This document shows, piece by piece, positions 10,141 to 19,199 of a stretch of DNA of 60,779 nucleotides. The notes under the pieces were generated by a model that saw nothing but the letters and a program-made list of their open reading frames with translations, had not been told where the DNA came from and made no database searches. Made by a program: the position numbers and the translations under genes. Origin of the DNA: an uncultured Aquimarina sp. (GTDB taxonomy: Bacteria; Bacteroidota; Bacteroidia; Flavobacteriales; Flavobacteriaceae); contig CANLYR010000024.1 of the NCBI GenBank assembly GCA_947495425.1, forward strand, positions 1 through 60,779, given 5' to 3'. Within the stretch, counting starts at the first letter, position 1, and each line of letters begins with the position of its first letter.

Positions 10141-10316
10141 TATGCATGTAATTAACATGAATTAAAACTCTAGTTAACTCACTTTAAATAACTGAAATAT
10201 AATTAATTGTAAAATTAAATATATATTTATTAAATACTTGTTAATAATCAAAATACATTTGGAAACAAAGTGTTTAATACTGTTTACTTTGTTAAACAAT
10301 ATTGAAATTTGGATTG

Positions 10317-10355
10317 TTTACAATTGTAACCTCCCACTGAGTTTACAGTTGTAAC
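10317..10355. promoter_or_regulatory. Tandem operator pair upstream of the M14 peptidase
   Basis: Two near-copies, TTTACAATTGTAAC at 10317-10330 and TTTACAGTTGTAAC at 10342-10355, are spaced 25 bp start to start. They sit 64-102 bp before the peptidase ATG, in a position that could overlap its promoter. Confidence 0.6.
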
Positions 10356-10418
10356 ATTTACTTTTTTGTTATGATTACTCAGTAAACTATAGTAATTTCG
10401 TTCTTTACAATTCTATAT

Positions 10419-11576
10419 ATGAACGTTAATACTTTACAAAGCATATTCACGAAGTATAAAGAGGATTCTTTATCCGGACGTTATATTTCTCCGGAGTATA
10501 TTGCTCCTCTTCTAAATGAATTATCTTCTAAAATTGAAATTAAGCAAATAGGAACTTCAGAAAACAATGTACCAATCCATTGTATCAAAATTGGTCATGG
10601 AGCTAAGAAATTGTTATTCTGGTCACAAATGCATGGTAATGAAAGCACGACCACAAAGGCGCTGTTTGATCTTCTAAACGTTCTTACTGATCCTTTGAAT
10701 AATTTTAAAAATGATATCTTGAATGCATGTACTTTGTTCATAATTCCTATGTTGAGCCCAGATGGGGCTAAGTTCTATACCAGGCTTAATTATAATAAAG
10801 TTGATCTTAATAGAGATGCACAACATAAAACACAGAAGGAAAGTGTTGTTTTGAGTGACCTAATTAATGAAATAAAACCTCATTTTGCTTTCAATCTTCA
10901 CGGGCAACGTACGATTTTTAGTGCCGGAGAAACAAATCAACCAGCTACGGTGTCTTTTCTATCTCCTGCAGGAGATAAGGAGCGCTCTGTAACCTCTTGC
11001 AGGAAAGTAACTATGGAAATTATAGCTGAAATGAATACAATACTTCAAAAAGTAATACCTAATCGAGTAGGTCGATATGATGATGGTTTCAATATTAATT
11101 GTGTTGGAGATACTTTAGCAAATCAAGGAATACCAACTATTTTATTCGAAGCAGGACATCATCCACATGATTATGAACGTGATATCACCAGGGAATATAT
11201 TTTCTATGCTTTGATTACTTCAATTAATTACATAGCAAAAACTAAGATTACCGGAGAACGCTATAAAAATTACTTTTTAATTCCCGAAAATGCGAAGTGT
11301 TTTTATGATCTAATTATAAGAGACGTGATTTTAGATGGAAAAAATGTTGATATAGCGATTCAATACACAGAAGAATTGGTGGGGAATACTGTGAAATTCA
11401 TACCAAAAGTTATTAAAATTGATGATTTGAAAAAAAATTATGGACATAGAGAAATAATCGGCAAAAAAAGAGCGATTTACAACGAAAACGTTACAGTAGA
11501 GATAGTTCCAGAGATTGAGTTGTTAAAATTTCGCCTAGACTCTGAATTATTCTCAGTAGAATTGGTAAAAAGGTGA
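10419..11576 (+). CDS. M14-family zinc carboxypeptidase-like protein
   Basis: 385 aa, predicted cytoplasmic (no signal peptide). The M14 zinc ligands are visible as HGNE (H72, E75) and H161 in FNLHGQ; substrate-binding DLNRD is at 130-133 and the catalytic Glu candidate is E244 in LFEAGHHPHD. These place it among carboxypeptidase/deacylase-like M14 enzymes. The C-terminal 110 residues form an extra domain I do not recognise. Its promoter region is filled with operator-like sites of the divergent XRE regulator, which probably controls it. The Lrp gene follows 75 bp downstream. Confidence 0.82.
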   Translation: MNVNTLQSIFTKYKEDSLSGRYISPEYIAPLLNELSSKIEIKQIGTSENNVPIHCIKIGHGAKKLLFWSQMHGNESTTTKALFDLLNVLTDPLNNFKNDILNACTLFIIPMLSPDGAKFYTRLNYNKVDLNRDAQHKTQKESVVLSDLINEIKPHFAFNLHGQRTIFSAGETNQPATVSFLSPAGDKERSVTSCRKVTMEIIAEMNTILQKVIPNRVGRYDDGFNINCVGDTLANQGIPTILFEAGHHPHDYERDITREYIFYALITSINYIAKTKITGERYKNYFLIPENAKCFYDLIIRDVILDGKNVDIAIQYTEELVGNTVKFIPKVIKIDDLKKNYGHREIIGKKRAIYNENVTVEIVPEIELLKFRLDSELFSVELVKR

Positions 11577-11651
11577 AATAAAATACATGAAAACTTTATT
11601 TTTCTGTTATTTTTGCAATGTAAATAAATCGGGAAAATAATACGAATTACT

Positions 11652-12131
11652 ATGGCAAAATTTAAATTAGACGAAGTTGATCATCAAATTTTGGATATGT
11701 TGATTGAAAACACTCGTACTCCTTTTACGGATATTGCAAAGAAATTATTGATTTCTGCAGGTACCGTACATGTACGTGTTAAAAAAATGGAAGAAGCAGG
11801 TATTATTGAAGGGTCTTCACTAACACTAGATTACAGAAAATTAGGATATTCATTTATAGCCTATGTTGGAATTTATCTGCAAAACACATCACAAACCAAA
11901 TTTGTTTTACAAAGGATTAACGAAATACCTTATGTAACCGTAGCGCATATCACTACAGGAAAATTTAATATTTTTTGCAAAGTAAGAGCAAAAGATACTA
12001 ACCATGCCAAAGACATCATTTTTATGCTTGATGATATTGATGGGGTGTATCGTACAGAAACTATGATTTCGTTAGAAGAGAGTATTAATGATAAAAAACG
12101 CTTGATGCATTCTATTTTTCAGGAGATGTAA
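11652..12131 (+). CDS. Lrp/AsnC-family transcriptional regulator
   Basis: 159 aa. N-terminal winged HTH (LDEVDHQILDMLIENTRTPF, then DIAKKLLISAGTVHVRVKKM) followed by the RAM effector-binding domain (VTVAHITTGKFNIFCKVRAKD). This is the standard architecture and length for feast/famine regulators. A possible -7 box TATTTTTG lies at 11608-11615. The effector and regulon are not evident. Confidence 0.93.
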   Translation: MAKFKLDEVDHQILDMLIENTRTPFTDIAKKLLISAGTVHVRVKKMEEAGIIEGSSLTLDYRKLGYSFIAYVGIYLQNTSQTKFVLQRINEIPYVTVAHITTGKFNIFCKVRAKDTNHAKDIIFMLDDIDGVYRTETMISLEESINDKKRLMHSIFQEM

Positions 12132-12153
12132 AGGGTACTTATCATAATAATAT

Positions 12154-12190
12154 CAAGCCCTTTTGGAAAATCTAAGAGGGCTTTATTATT
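12154..12190 (+). terminator. Rho-independent-type terminator after the Lrp gene
   Basis: AAGCCCTTTT (12155-12164) pairs with AAGAGGGCTT (12174-12183, one GU pair), followed by TATTATTTAT. It lies 24 bp after the lrp stop. Confidence 0.6.
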
Positions 12191-12278
12191 TATAAAATCT
12201 AGTAGACAATAGTATGACAGCCGTATTTTTGTTTATAAGATAGTTTATTAACCATTAACCAGTTTACCACCACACAAC

Positions 12279-14864
12279 ATGGCTAGAAAACCAAAAATCG
12301 AACGTTTTAATGAAAATGTTCTAGCAAAGTATCAAATATACAACAGTATATTGATTACATTACCTTTTGATACTGTTACCAATACAGGAGTTTTATTACC
12401 ACTTTTCAAAGAAGTATGTGAAAATGGTTACGAACAATACAAAAACCCTACAGAAATTGTAGAGAGTTTTTTTAACTCATATCAGAATAACCTGTCAGAA
12501 AAAGAGCAACATGATCTTTTATTTCGGTTTATTCAATATATAGAGCGACAGGTTGTACTGTTTGATGCTATAGAAGATGCTGCTTTTCCTGTGGTTAATA
12601 ATATGGATGGTCGCGGTACACTTAGAAGTATTAAAGAAGAAGCGCAGGCCAAAGGACAGCTCGACGAGCTTAAGGAATATTTGAGACGTTTTAAGATCCG
12701 GCCAACCCTTACAGCGCATCCAACTCAGTTTTATCCCGGGACCGTGTTAGGGATTATCCATGACCTAGATGATGCTATCCATAACAATGATCTATCCAGA
12801 ATAAAAAAATTATTAGCTCAATTGGGTAAAACCGCTTTCTTCAAAAAAGAAAAACCAACTCCATATGATGAGGCAGTAAGCTTGATCTGGTATCTCGAAA
12901 ATGTATTTTATCAAGCCGCAGGAAAAATCTATACCTATGTACAACAAAACATTTTTGAAGGCGAAGATTTGGATAATGACCTCATTAATTTAGGATTCTG
13001 GCCAGGAGGAGATCGGGATGGTAATCCGTTTGTAACTACTGAGACAACACTCAAAGTAGCCAAAAGACTCCGAAAAACCATTTTGATCAATTATTATCGG
13101 GATATTCGTGAACTCAAACGCAGAATTACATTTGGCAACCTTCAAGAAAAGATCACAGTGCTTGAAAATGCATTATATGAAAATTTCTACTATGCAAAAA
13201 CAGCAGAACCACTATCTGTAGAAACTTTGATGAGTGGCCTTTTAGCGATTAGAGAAGAATTGATATCAGAGCATCAGTCGTTGTTTCTCGAAGATCTTCA
13301 GGAATTAATCAATAGAGTAAAAATCTTTGGATTTCATTTTGGCACCCTTGATATTCGACAAGATTCCAGAGTGCATCATAAAGTACTTACCGATGTGGTT
13401 AATAAAACTAATGAATTAGGATTAAATATTTTTCCAGAGAATTACATGTTTTTATCAGAAGAAGAGCAAATTGATGTCCTTTCTGAAGTATCCGGAAAAT
13501 TAGATCCTTCGATATTTGATGAAGATATTACACGTGCTACGTTAGAATCTATGTATGCTATAAAAACTATTCAGGAAAAAAACGGAGAGCGAGCAGCCAA
13601 TCGTTACATCATAAGTAATAACGGTAATGCGCTAAATGTTATGGAAACCTTTGCGATGATCAGATTGTGTGACTGGGAGTTTCCTACAGTGGATGTTATT
13701 CCACTATTTGAGACCGTTCCAGATTTGCAAGTAGCGCATACGGTTATGGAATCTCTGTACAGTAACCCTATATATATGGAACATCTAAAACAGCGAGGTA
13801 TGAAGCAAACCATCATGCTTGGTTTTTCTGATGGTACAAAAGATGGAGGATATCTTATGGCAAATTGGGGAATTTTTAAGGCCAAAGAGGCATTAACTGA
13901 AATTTCCAGAAAATATGATATAAAAGTAGTGTTTTTTGATGGTCGAGGAGGACCACCAGCACGAGGTGGTGGTAATACCAATCAATTCTATGCATCATTA
14001 GGACCTACTATCGAAGATGAAGAAATTCAAATCACAGTGCAAGGACAAACTATTAGTTCTAATTTTGGTACTCAAGACTCTTGTCAATACAATCTTGAGC
14101 AATTATTAGGCGCAGGAGTAGAAAATGAACTAACAGCCAATGATAGTAATCTTTTTTCTGCTGCAAATAAGCAAACCATGCAAGAACTTGCCGATATTAG
14201 CTATCAAACTTATGTAGATTTTAAAAATCATCCCAAGTTTCTTCCGTATCTAGAGCATATGAGTACTTTGAAATACTACGGAAAAGCGAATATTGGTAGC
14301 CGACCCTCTAAACGAAGTACAAGTGATACGCTTGATTTTGGAGATTTACGAGCAATACCATTTGTAGGGAGTTGGAGTCAGCTAAAACAAAATGTTCCCG
14401 GATTTTATGGCGTAGGTACTGCATTAAAAGTATTTGAAGATCGTGGAGAATTTGATAAAATAAAGACACTCTACAGCGAATCTGCATTTTTTAGAACGTT
14501 AATAGGAAATAGTATGATGAGCCTTACCAAATCATTTTTTCAGCTAACAGCATACATGAAAGAAAATGAAGAGTATGGTGCTTTTTGGGATATCATACAC
14601 AATGAGTATCAATTAACTAAGGAATTATTACTTAAACTTACAGGGTATTCAGAATTAATGCAAAATGAACCTGCAGGCAGAGCATCTATTGATGTTAGAG
14701 AAAACATAGTATTACCATTGTTAACCATACAACAATATGCTCTTAAAAAAATTCAGGAACTCAGTATATCTAAAAATAATGATTCCGATGTACTAGAGGT
14801 ATATGAGAAGATGGTAACACGCTCATTATTTGGTAATATTAACGCCAGTCGTAATTCGGCATGA
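12279..14864 (+). CDS. ppc: Phosphoenolpyruvate carboxylase
   Basis: 861-aa enzyme that carboxylates PEP to oxaloacetate (anaplerosis). Diagnostic segments are LTAHPTQ with catalytic His147, FWPGGDRDGNPFVT, and the glycine loop GRGGPPARGGG. These differ from the textbook proteobacterial forms: LTAHPTE has Gln for Glu, the loop GRGGTVGRGGG has PPA, and the C-terminus ends INASRNSA rather than RNTG. I believe these are features of a Bacteroidetes-type PEPC clade. The gene seems to stand alone between the Lrp terminator and the DinB gene. Confidence 0.92.
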   Translation: MARKPKIERFNENVLAKYQIYNSILITLPFDTVTNTGVLLPLFKEVCENGYEQYKNPTEIVESFFNSYQNNLSEKEQHDLLFRFIQYIERQVVLFDAIEDAAFPVVNNMDGRGTLRSIKEEAQAKGQLDELKEYLRRFKIRPTLTAHPTQFYPGTVLGIIHDLDDAIHNNDLSRIKKLLAQLGKTAFFKKEKPTPYDEAVSLIWYLENVFYQAAGKIYTYVQQNIFEGEDLDNDLINLGFWPGGDRDGNPFVTTETTLKVAKRLRKTILINYYRDIRELKRRITFGNLQEKITVLENALYENFYYAKTAEPLSVETLMSGLLAIREELISEHQSLFLEDLQELINRVKIFGFHFGTLDIRQDSRVHHKVLTDVVNKTNELGLNIFPENYMFLSEEEQIDVLSEVSGKLDPSIFDEDITRATLESMYAIKTIQEKNGERAANRYIISNNGNALNVMETFAMIRLCDWEFPTVDVIPLFETVPDLQVAHTVMESLYSNPIYMEHLKQRGMKQTIMLGFSDGTKDGGYLMANWGIFKAKEALTEISRKYDIKVVFFDGRGGPPARGGGNTNQFYASLGPTIEDEEIQITVQGQTISSNFGTQDSCQYNLEQLLGAGVENELTANDSNLFSAANKQTMQELADISYQTYVDFKNHPKFLPYLEHMSTLKYYGKANIGSRPSKRSTSDTLDFGDLRAIPFVGSWSQLKQNVPGFYGVGTALKVFEDRGEFDKIKTLYSESAFFRTLIGNSMMSLTKSFFQLTAYMKENEEYGAFWDIIHNEYQLTKELLLKLTGYSELMQNEPAGRASIDVRENIVLPLLTIQQYALKKIQELSISKNNDSDVLEVYEKMVTRSLFGNINASRNSA

Positions 14865-14948
14865 TGTTATAAAGTACTGTTAAGAATGGTATTTAATGAG
14901 GTAGGAATTATTAAATTTCTGCCTCAATTTATTTTTAAAAGACATCGT

Positions 14949-15461
14949 ATGCTATCACAAGTACAAGAAGCAGAGTTTAATTCCTATTACGGAATATATA
15001 TAGCAAAGGCAGAACAACCCAATATTGTAGAAGGGCTTCAACATAGTAAACAAGAGTTTATTGATTTTGTTACCGCTATTCCTGCTGAAAAATGGACCTA
15101 TGCATATGCAGAAGGAAAATGGACAATAGCCGAGGTATTGCAGCATATCATTGATACCGAACGTATTTTTGCATATCGAGCTTTGCGTTTTGCACGTAAT
15201 GACAAAACACCAATCATGGGATTTGAGCAGGATAATTATGTGCCAAATTCTAATGCAAATCAGTATAGTATAAAAGCGATGATCTCTGATTTTGAAGCCA
15301 CGCGTAATAATTCAATCTCTTTATTTAAAAGCTTCACACCAGAAATGTTGACTAGAATAGGAGAGGCGAGTGGTAGTCCGATGAGTGCAAGAGCAGCAGG
15401 ATATATACTTACAGGACATCAAAAACATCATTTTGAGGTGATTCAAGAACGGTATTTATAA
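14949..15461 (+). CDS. DinB-family protein (putative metal-dependent transferase fold)
   Basis: About 170 aa, DinB/YfiT four-helix-bundle family. Metal-ligand His residues are in VLQHIIDTERIFAYRALRFAR and the C-terminal GHQKHHFEVIQERYL, with EGKWTIAEVLQHI between. I start at the ATG at 14949 (MLSQVQEAEF), because the longer frame from 14886 adds a hydrophobic, unconserved 21-residue leader. It sits 84 bp after ppc. The substrate is unknown; some relatives are thiol transferases. Confidence 0.82.
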   Translation: MLSQVQEAEFNSYYGIYIAKAEQPNIVEGLQHSKQEFIDFVTAIPAEKWTYAYAEGKWTIAEVLQHIIDTERIFAYRALRFARNDKTPIMGFEQDNYVPNSNANQYSIKAMISDFEATRNNSISLFKSFTPEMLTRIGEASGSPMSARAAGYILTGHQKHHFEVIQERYL

Positions 15462-15568
15462 TTTTCTGGACTTCATGCTTTGCAAAATGCTGACTAAGAA
15501 GTCAAGAGTATCTACTATGCCATCAAATGCATTGCTTATTTTATCAAAAAAATTAAAAGACAGCTATA

Positions 15569-16129
15569 ATGAAACTTCAATTTGAGCTATTAGAAGACGA
15601 CTATTTAATTCATCAACTATATGTCGCTTCAAATACTAAGATGATTCAAAACAAGAGAAGAAAAGCTACGCTATTATCAGCTTGTATATATTTGATCATG
15701 GGAGTTCATCTGTTTTTCTTTGAAGGATTAAAATCGGGTGGTATCCTGTTATTTTTGATTGCGGTACTTTGGTTTTTTGTATATCCAATATTTTCTAAAT
15801 GGCGATTTAAGAAATTTAATCAAAAGTACGTCCGATCGCTCTTAAAAAAACCTGACCAAACAAAACGGCATTATTATTTAGAACCAGATTTTATACAGAT
15901 CTTAAAAACAGAAAAAATAGACGGGCAAGAGACCGTTTTGCAAGAAAGTAATATTAATAGCACAGAATTAGATAAACTGGTAGAACTAGAAAATCAATAT
16001 CTTCTTGGTGTCAAATCCAATCATTATATCGTAATTCCTAAAAGAGCTATACAGGATAAAGAAACCTTTCATACCCTTATGGCATCCTATAATCTAAAAC
16101 ATGTTAATGAATTGAATTGGGAATGGTAA
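15569..16129 (+). CDS. YcxB-like membrane protein
   Basis: 186 aa. Two adjacent hydrophobic segments (about residues 32-50 and 54-72) follow a short N-terminal part. The C-terminal segment VLQESNINSTELDKLVELEN, then LLGVKSNHYIVIPKRAI, is typical of the YcxB-like C-terminal domain. Function unknown. It stands alone on the plus strand. Confidence 0.7.
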   Translation: MKLQFELLEDDYLIHQLYVASNTKMIQNKRRKATLLSACIYLIMGVHLFFFEGLKSGGILLFLIAVLWFFVYPIFSKWRFKKFNQKYVRSLLKKPDQTKRHYYLEPDFIQILKTEKIDGQETVLQESNINSTELDKLVELENQYLLGVKSNHYIVIPKRAIQDKETFHTLMASYNLKHVNELNWEW

Positions 16130-16225
16130 ATTTCATTTGATAATTTAGGTTCTAATGCTTGAGATTTAGTTCAATAACTCATAATCTAGCTTTATTGACA
16201 TCTTTTTAGACCACCATGGAGTTGC

Positions 16226-16864
16226 TTACCAAGAATTAATCAAATGTTTAACGGTAGCAATATCCAACTCATGACCTCCCTGATGCATTAAAAATTCTAT
16301 TTGAGGAAGTATTTGTTGTACTCGTTTTTTTTCGGCTTCTACTTTTTCTATTTCAAAATAAGGATCTTTTTCGCCAAGAATATGCACAATTTTTGTTTTG
16401 GCAGATAAAAATGTAAAATCATCACTGTGCAACTCTTTCGGAAAACCTCCGGAGACCATCAACAAGGCATCACAATCAATATTGCGACTTGCAATCCATC
16501 GACTGGCAATACTAACGCCTTGCGAATAGCCTAAAATTATAAAACTTACATGATTAGGTATTTTTTCTTCAGCAATTACGGCATCGATGTACCGAAGCAC
16601 ATTTTTGGTCTCACCATAGGTATTTTCTTTTGTTAACCAACTGGCGCCAACTCTTCTGTAATCTTCTCCTTTATAATATTTTGAAGGTGCTTGTGGTGCA
16701 ATAAAATAATTATCATCTTTATTTAAACTCTCAAATAATCTAATAAAATATCGACTAAGATATCCTATACCGTGAAAAACTAGCCAAACATTTTTTGTTT
16801 TGTTGGTTAACTCATTTAGAGTATCATAGGTGTTCACAGATTGATATACTACTTCTTTTTGCAT
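16226..16864 (-). CDS. Alpha/beta-hydrolase, phospholipase/carboxylesterase type
   Basis: About 212 aa starting at the ATG at 16864. The nucleophile elbow is GYSQG (Ser114), the oxyanion-side motif is VFHGIG, and the likely acid/base pair is Asp in GEKDPYF and His in HQGGHELD near the C-terminus. It resembles the carboxylesterase/phospholipase 2 (YpfH-like) group. It is the last of four tightly packed genes (TetR and three hydrolases); a longer frame to 16912 would overlap the upstream gene and is less likely. Confidence 0.83.
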   Translation of the reverse strand: MQKEVVYQSVNTYDTLNELTNKTKNVWLVFHGIGYLSRYFIRLFESLNKDDNYFIAPQAPSKYYKGEDYRRVGASWLTKENTYGETKNVLRYIDAVIAEEKIPNHVSFIILGYSQGVSIASRWIASRNIDCDALLMVSGGFPKELHSDDFTFLSAKTKIVHILGEKDPYFEIEKVEAEKKRVQQILPQIEFLMHQGGHELDIATVKHLINSW

Positions 16865-16878
16865 AGTGTATTTGGGTT

Positions 16879-17727
16879 TTATAACTGAAACCATTCTTCT
16901 ACAATTGGCCACAAGATATCTTGATTTTTTTTTCTAAAAAAATCAAAATGACCAATAGTTTTTAGATTATATTCAGAAGGAATGATATGTTTTCTGGTTA
17001 CATCGGCATTGCAGTATACGCGATCCCCTAAAATATCCACCGATTTTTTTGGAGCAAACACATCATCTTCAATACTCACAAGGAGCATGGGTGCTTTTAT
17101 ATCCTGATAATGACTATTTGCTTGGCTTTTGGCTAGATGTAACATAGAGTCCGGATGTAATAAATAGGTTATCCAATCCTTGGCAGCTTTTGTGGTAATA
17201 GGTCTTCCTAATCCAAACCAACCAGAAGGATAATAGTCTAGCATGGCAGTTGTGAGTGGTACAAAAATCTTAAAATTCAGATAAATAAGAAATTGCATTT
17301 TTAATTTGAAATGTTTGTAAAACCCAAATTGAGAAGCAATCATAAGATACCTGTCATAATACTGGTATGCATCGCTAAACCCAAGGCTGTTTCCTCCAAA
17401 ACTATGGCCAATCATATATTGTTTATTGTTAGGAAATTCATCTTTGACATATCGAGAAACTGCTTTAAAATCAGATGCCCATGAGAAAAAACCATGTGTT
17501 TTTAAAGACTGTATACTTTTTGACATAGAAGACCCAATCCCTCGATAATCAAAAGTAAAAACATTACAACCTTTATTTGCCAAATATTTTGCCATGCTGA
17601 AATAGTATTTTTGTGGTACAGCCACAGCTGGAGCAAAAACTATAGTTATATTGTTTGGAGTTACCGGTACAAATTCATGTATAGCAATAGGATAATTGTC
17701 AAAAGAATGAATAGTATATGATTCCAT
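16879..17727 (-). CDS. Alpha/beta-hydrolase fold protein
   Basis: 282 aa, cytoplasmic. Nucleophile elbow GHSFGG (Ser109), upstream FTFDYRGIGSS, Asp in SIEDDVFAPKKS and His in IGHFDFFRKK complete a plausible triad. It resembles the predicted hydrolase group related to YheT/COG4757. It lies 3 bp after the upstream hydrolase and 14 bp before the next one, within the TetR operon. The substrate is unknown; an ester or acyl substrate is a guess from the fold. Confidence 0.85.
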   Translation of the reverse strand: MESYTIHSFDNYPIAIHEFVPVTPNNITIVFAPAVAVPQKYYFSMAKYLANKGCNVFTFDYRGIGSSMSKSIQSLKTHGFFSWASDFKAVSRYVKDEFPNNKQYMIGHSFGGNSLGFSDAYQYYDRYLMIASQFGFYKHFKLKMQFLIYLNFKIFVPLTTAMLDYYPSGWFGLGRPITTKAAKDWITYLLHPDSMLHLAKSQANSHYQDIKAPMLLVSIEDDVFAPKKSVDILGDRVYCNADVTRKHIIPSEYNLKTIGHFDFFRKKNQDILWPIVEEWFQL

Positions 17728-17730
17728 TTT

Positions 17731-18549
17731 TTATTGATTTTGCGTTTTTATTTGAGCGTCAAAAAAGGAGATAATCGTATTGAAATATTGATCTCGAGAA
17801 GAAGATTTTGGTATTTGTGCATGTTTTGTATTAGAAATCACATGCACCTCAGATGGGATAGGGATTGCTTTGCTAAAAAGCGTTCCGGCATTATCTTTTA
17901 TTAATTCGTCATTATCGAGATAGATAAAGAGTACTTCTTTTAGACTATGAGCATCTTTAATCCTATCGATCATACAAATTTTCTTTTTGAGTCTTGGATT
18001 AAGAAATCCCATGACTTTCAAAACGATATTAGCCATTGGAAACTTTATCCAAAATTCTTCAAGAGTATTTGCAGCACTTTCTACAATTGCAAATTCATAA
18101 TTATGATCTTCGGCAAAAGCAATAGTTGCCCATTGTCCACCCAGCGATATTCCTAAATACCCTAATGGAACCTCTGGAAATATATCTTCTGCGACTTTTC
18201 CGGCAGCAATGATATCTTTGTGGTATAAAAAATTACCGACCTCACTTTCTCCAAACCCATTGATATCAAAGATCAAAACATTATAGCCGTTATTTCTTAG
18301 AATATCTGTATATCCATTTTTTAAATAAAATCCTTTGGCTTCTTTTCCCATAGGATGCCCTAAAACAATAGTTGCTTTAGCTTTGCTGCATCTAGAACTA
18401 GCATATAATCCTTTTAGCAACGCTCCAGAATTACTTTGGAATGATAGTTCAGTCCAATCAATTTTATCTTTTTCGGTCATAGGATTTTTCCATTTGACCA
18501 TAAATTTTCCGAAAAAAGGTTTTTTTATTAGTTTAAAAAATAATTTCAT
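17731..18549 (-). CDS. Alpha/beta-hydrolase fold protein
   Basis: 272 aa. Oxyanion segment LGHPMGKEAKG, FDINGFGES, nucleophile elbow GISLGG (Ser135), a later Asp in YLDNDELIKD and His in SNTKHAQIP. Its start codon overlaps the stop of the TetR gene (ATGA, 18546-18549), so the two are translationally coupled. It is the first enzyme gene of the operon, and relatives are called lysophospholipase- or esterase-like. No signal peptide. Confidence 0.85.
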   Translation of the reverse strand: MKLFFKLIKKPFFGKFMVKWKNPMTEKDKIDWTELSFQSNSGALLKGLYASSRCSKAKATIVLGHPMGKEAKGFYLKNGYTDILRNNGYNVLIFDINGFGESEVGNFLYHKDIIAAGKVAEDIFPEVPLGYLGISLGGQWATIAFAEDHNYEFAIVESAANTLEEFWIKFPMANIVLKVMGFLNPRLKKKICMIDRIKDAHSLKEVLFIYLDNDELIKDNAGTLFSKAIPIPSEVHVISNTKHAQIPKSSSRDQYFNTIISFFDAQIKTQNQ

Positions 18550-19112
18550 GAGTTAATTAATATTATTTTTTCCATCCTAGAGATAGCATTATTTAAATAT
18601 TTAGAATCATCATATACCTGCATTAATAAAATACCACCTTCAATATCTTGTACTATTTGCTCTGCAAGCATCAGGGACTCTTCTGTGTCATAGTTGGATT
18701 CGAGCATTAGTTGTATTCCTAAAATAAAATCCTGAAAAAACAACCGAATCTCTTTTTTGTATATTGGATCAAGATGTATAGTTTCTAAGGCCGTGTTAGC
18801 CATTATACATCCACCTGTAGAGGTTCTGAAAATACTATTAAGAAGCAGTTTGATTTTAATAACCTTTTCAGTGATATCTAATGTTTCACTTTTTATAATT
18901 TTGAAATAGTTGTGTCTAAAATAACTATGCACCGTGGCAAGTACTTCCCTGATTAATGCTTCTTTATTACTGAAATAATAGTAAAAATGTGATTTTTGTA
19001 TACCACAAACTTTAGATAGCTCGCTCATGCTGCTATTTTGCACACCACGCATTCTCAATATCGGAATTACTTTTTTTAAGACTTCTTCTTTCGATGTTTT
19101 AATCTTTGGCAT
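18546..19112 (-). CDS. TetR/AcrR-family regulator of the hydrolase operon
   Basis: 188 aa. N-terminal HTH spans residues 7-55: VLKKVIPILRMRGVQNSSMS, then SKVCGIQKSHFYYYFSNKEAL. The C-terminal helical ligand-binding domain resembles TetR_C of regulators such as those of fatty-acid or electrophile response (TSTGGCIMANTALE). It is the first gene of a four-gene operon with three alpha/beta-hydrolases, and a 21-bp palindrome upstream is its likely operator. Confidence 0.9.
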   Translation of the reverse strand: MPKIKTSKEEVLKKVIPILRMRGVQNSSMSELSKVCGIQKSHFYYYFSNKEALIREVLATVHSYFRHNYFKIIKSETLDITEKVIKIKLLLNSIFRTSTGGCIMANTALETIHLDPIYKKEIRLFFQDFILGIQLMLESNYDTEESLMLAEQIVQDIEGGILLMQVYDDSKYLNNAISRMEKIILINS

Positions 19113-19123
19113 TTTATTGAACG

Positions 19124-19144
19124 TTCGTTAAAATATTTAACGAA
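19124..19144. promoter_or_regulatory. Palindromic operator between TetR and thioesterase genes
   Basis: TTCGTTAAA-ATA-TTTAACGAA has perfect 9-bp arms. It lies 12 bp upstream of the tetR start and 56 bp before the divergent thioesterase start, an ideal place for autoregulation and possibly for control of both directions. Confidence 0.7.
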
Positions 19145-19199
19145 TATAGTTAGAATTTTTAAGAGTCATTGTTTATTTTTACTGAAAATCTAAAAGCTG

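Larger units (their letters stand above)
10065..10418. promoter_or_regulatory. Divergent regulatory region with multiple operator-like palindromes
   Basis: This 354-base region between the divergent XRE and M14 peptidase genes has no gene. Besides the site at 10057, it holds TTTACAATTGTAAA (10127-10140, perfect), TGTTTA-N6-TAAACA (10281-10298), TTTACAATTGTAAC (10317-10330) and TTTACAGTTGTAAC (10342-10355), plus partial copies near 10101 and 10405. This density of one motif next to an HTH gene points to an operator array for that regulator. Confidence 0.7.
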
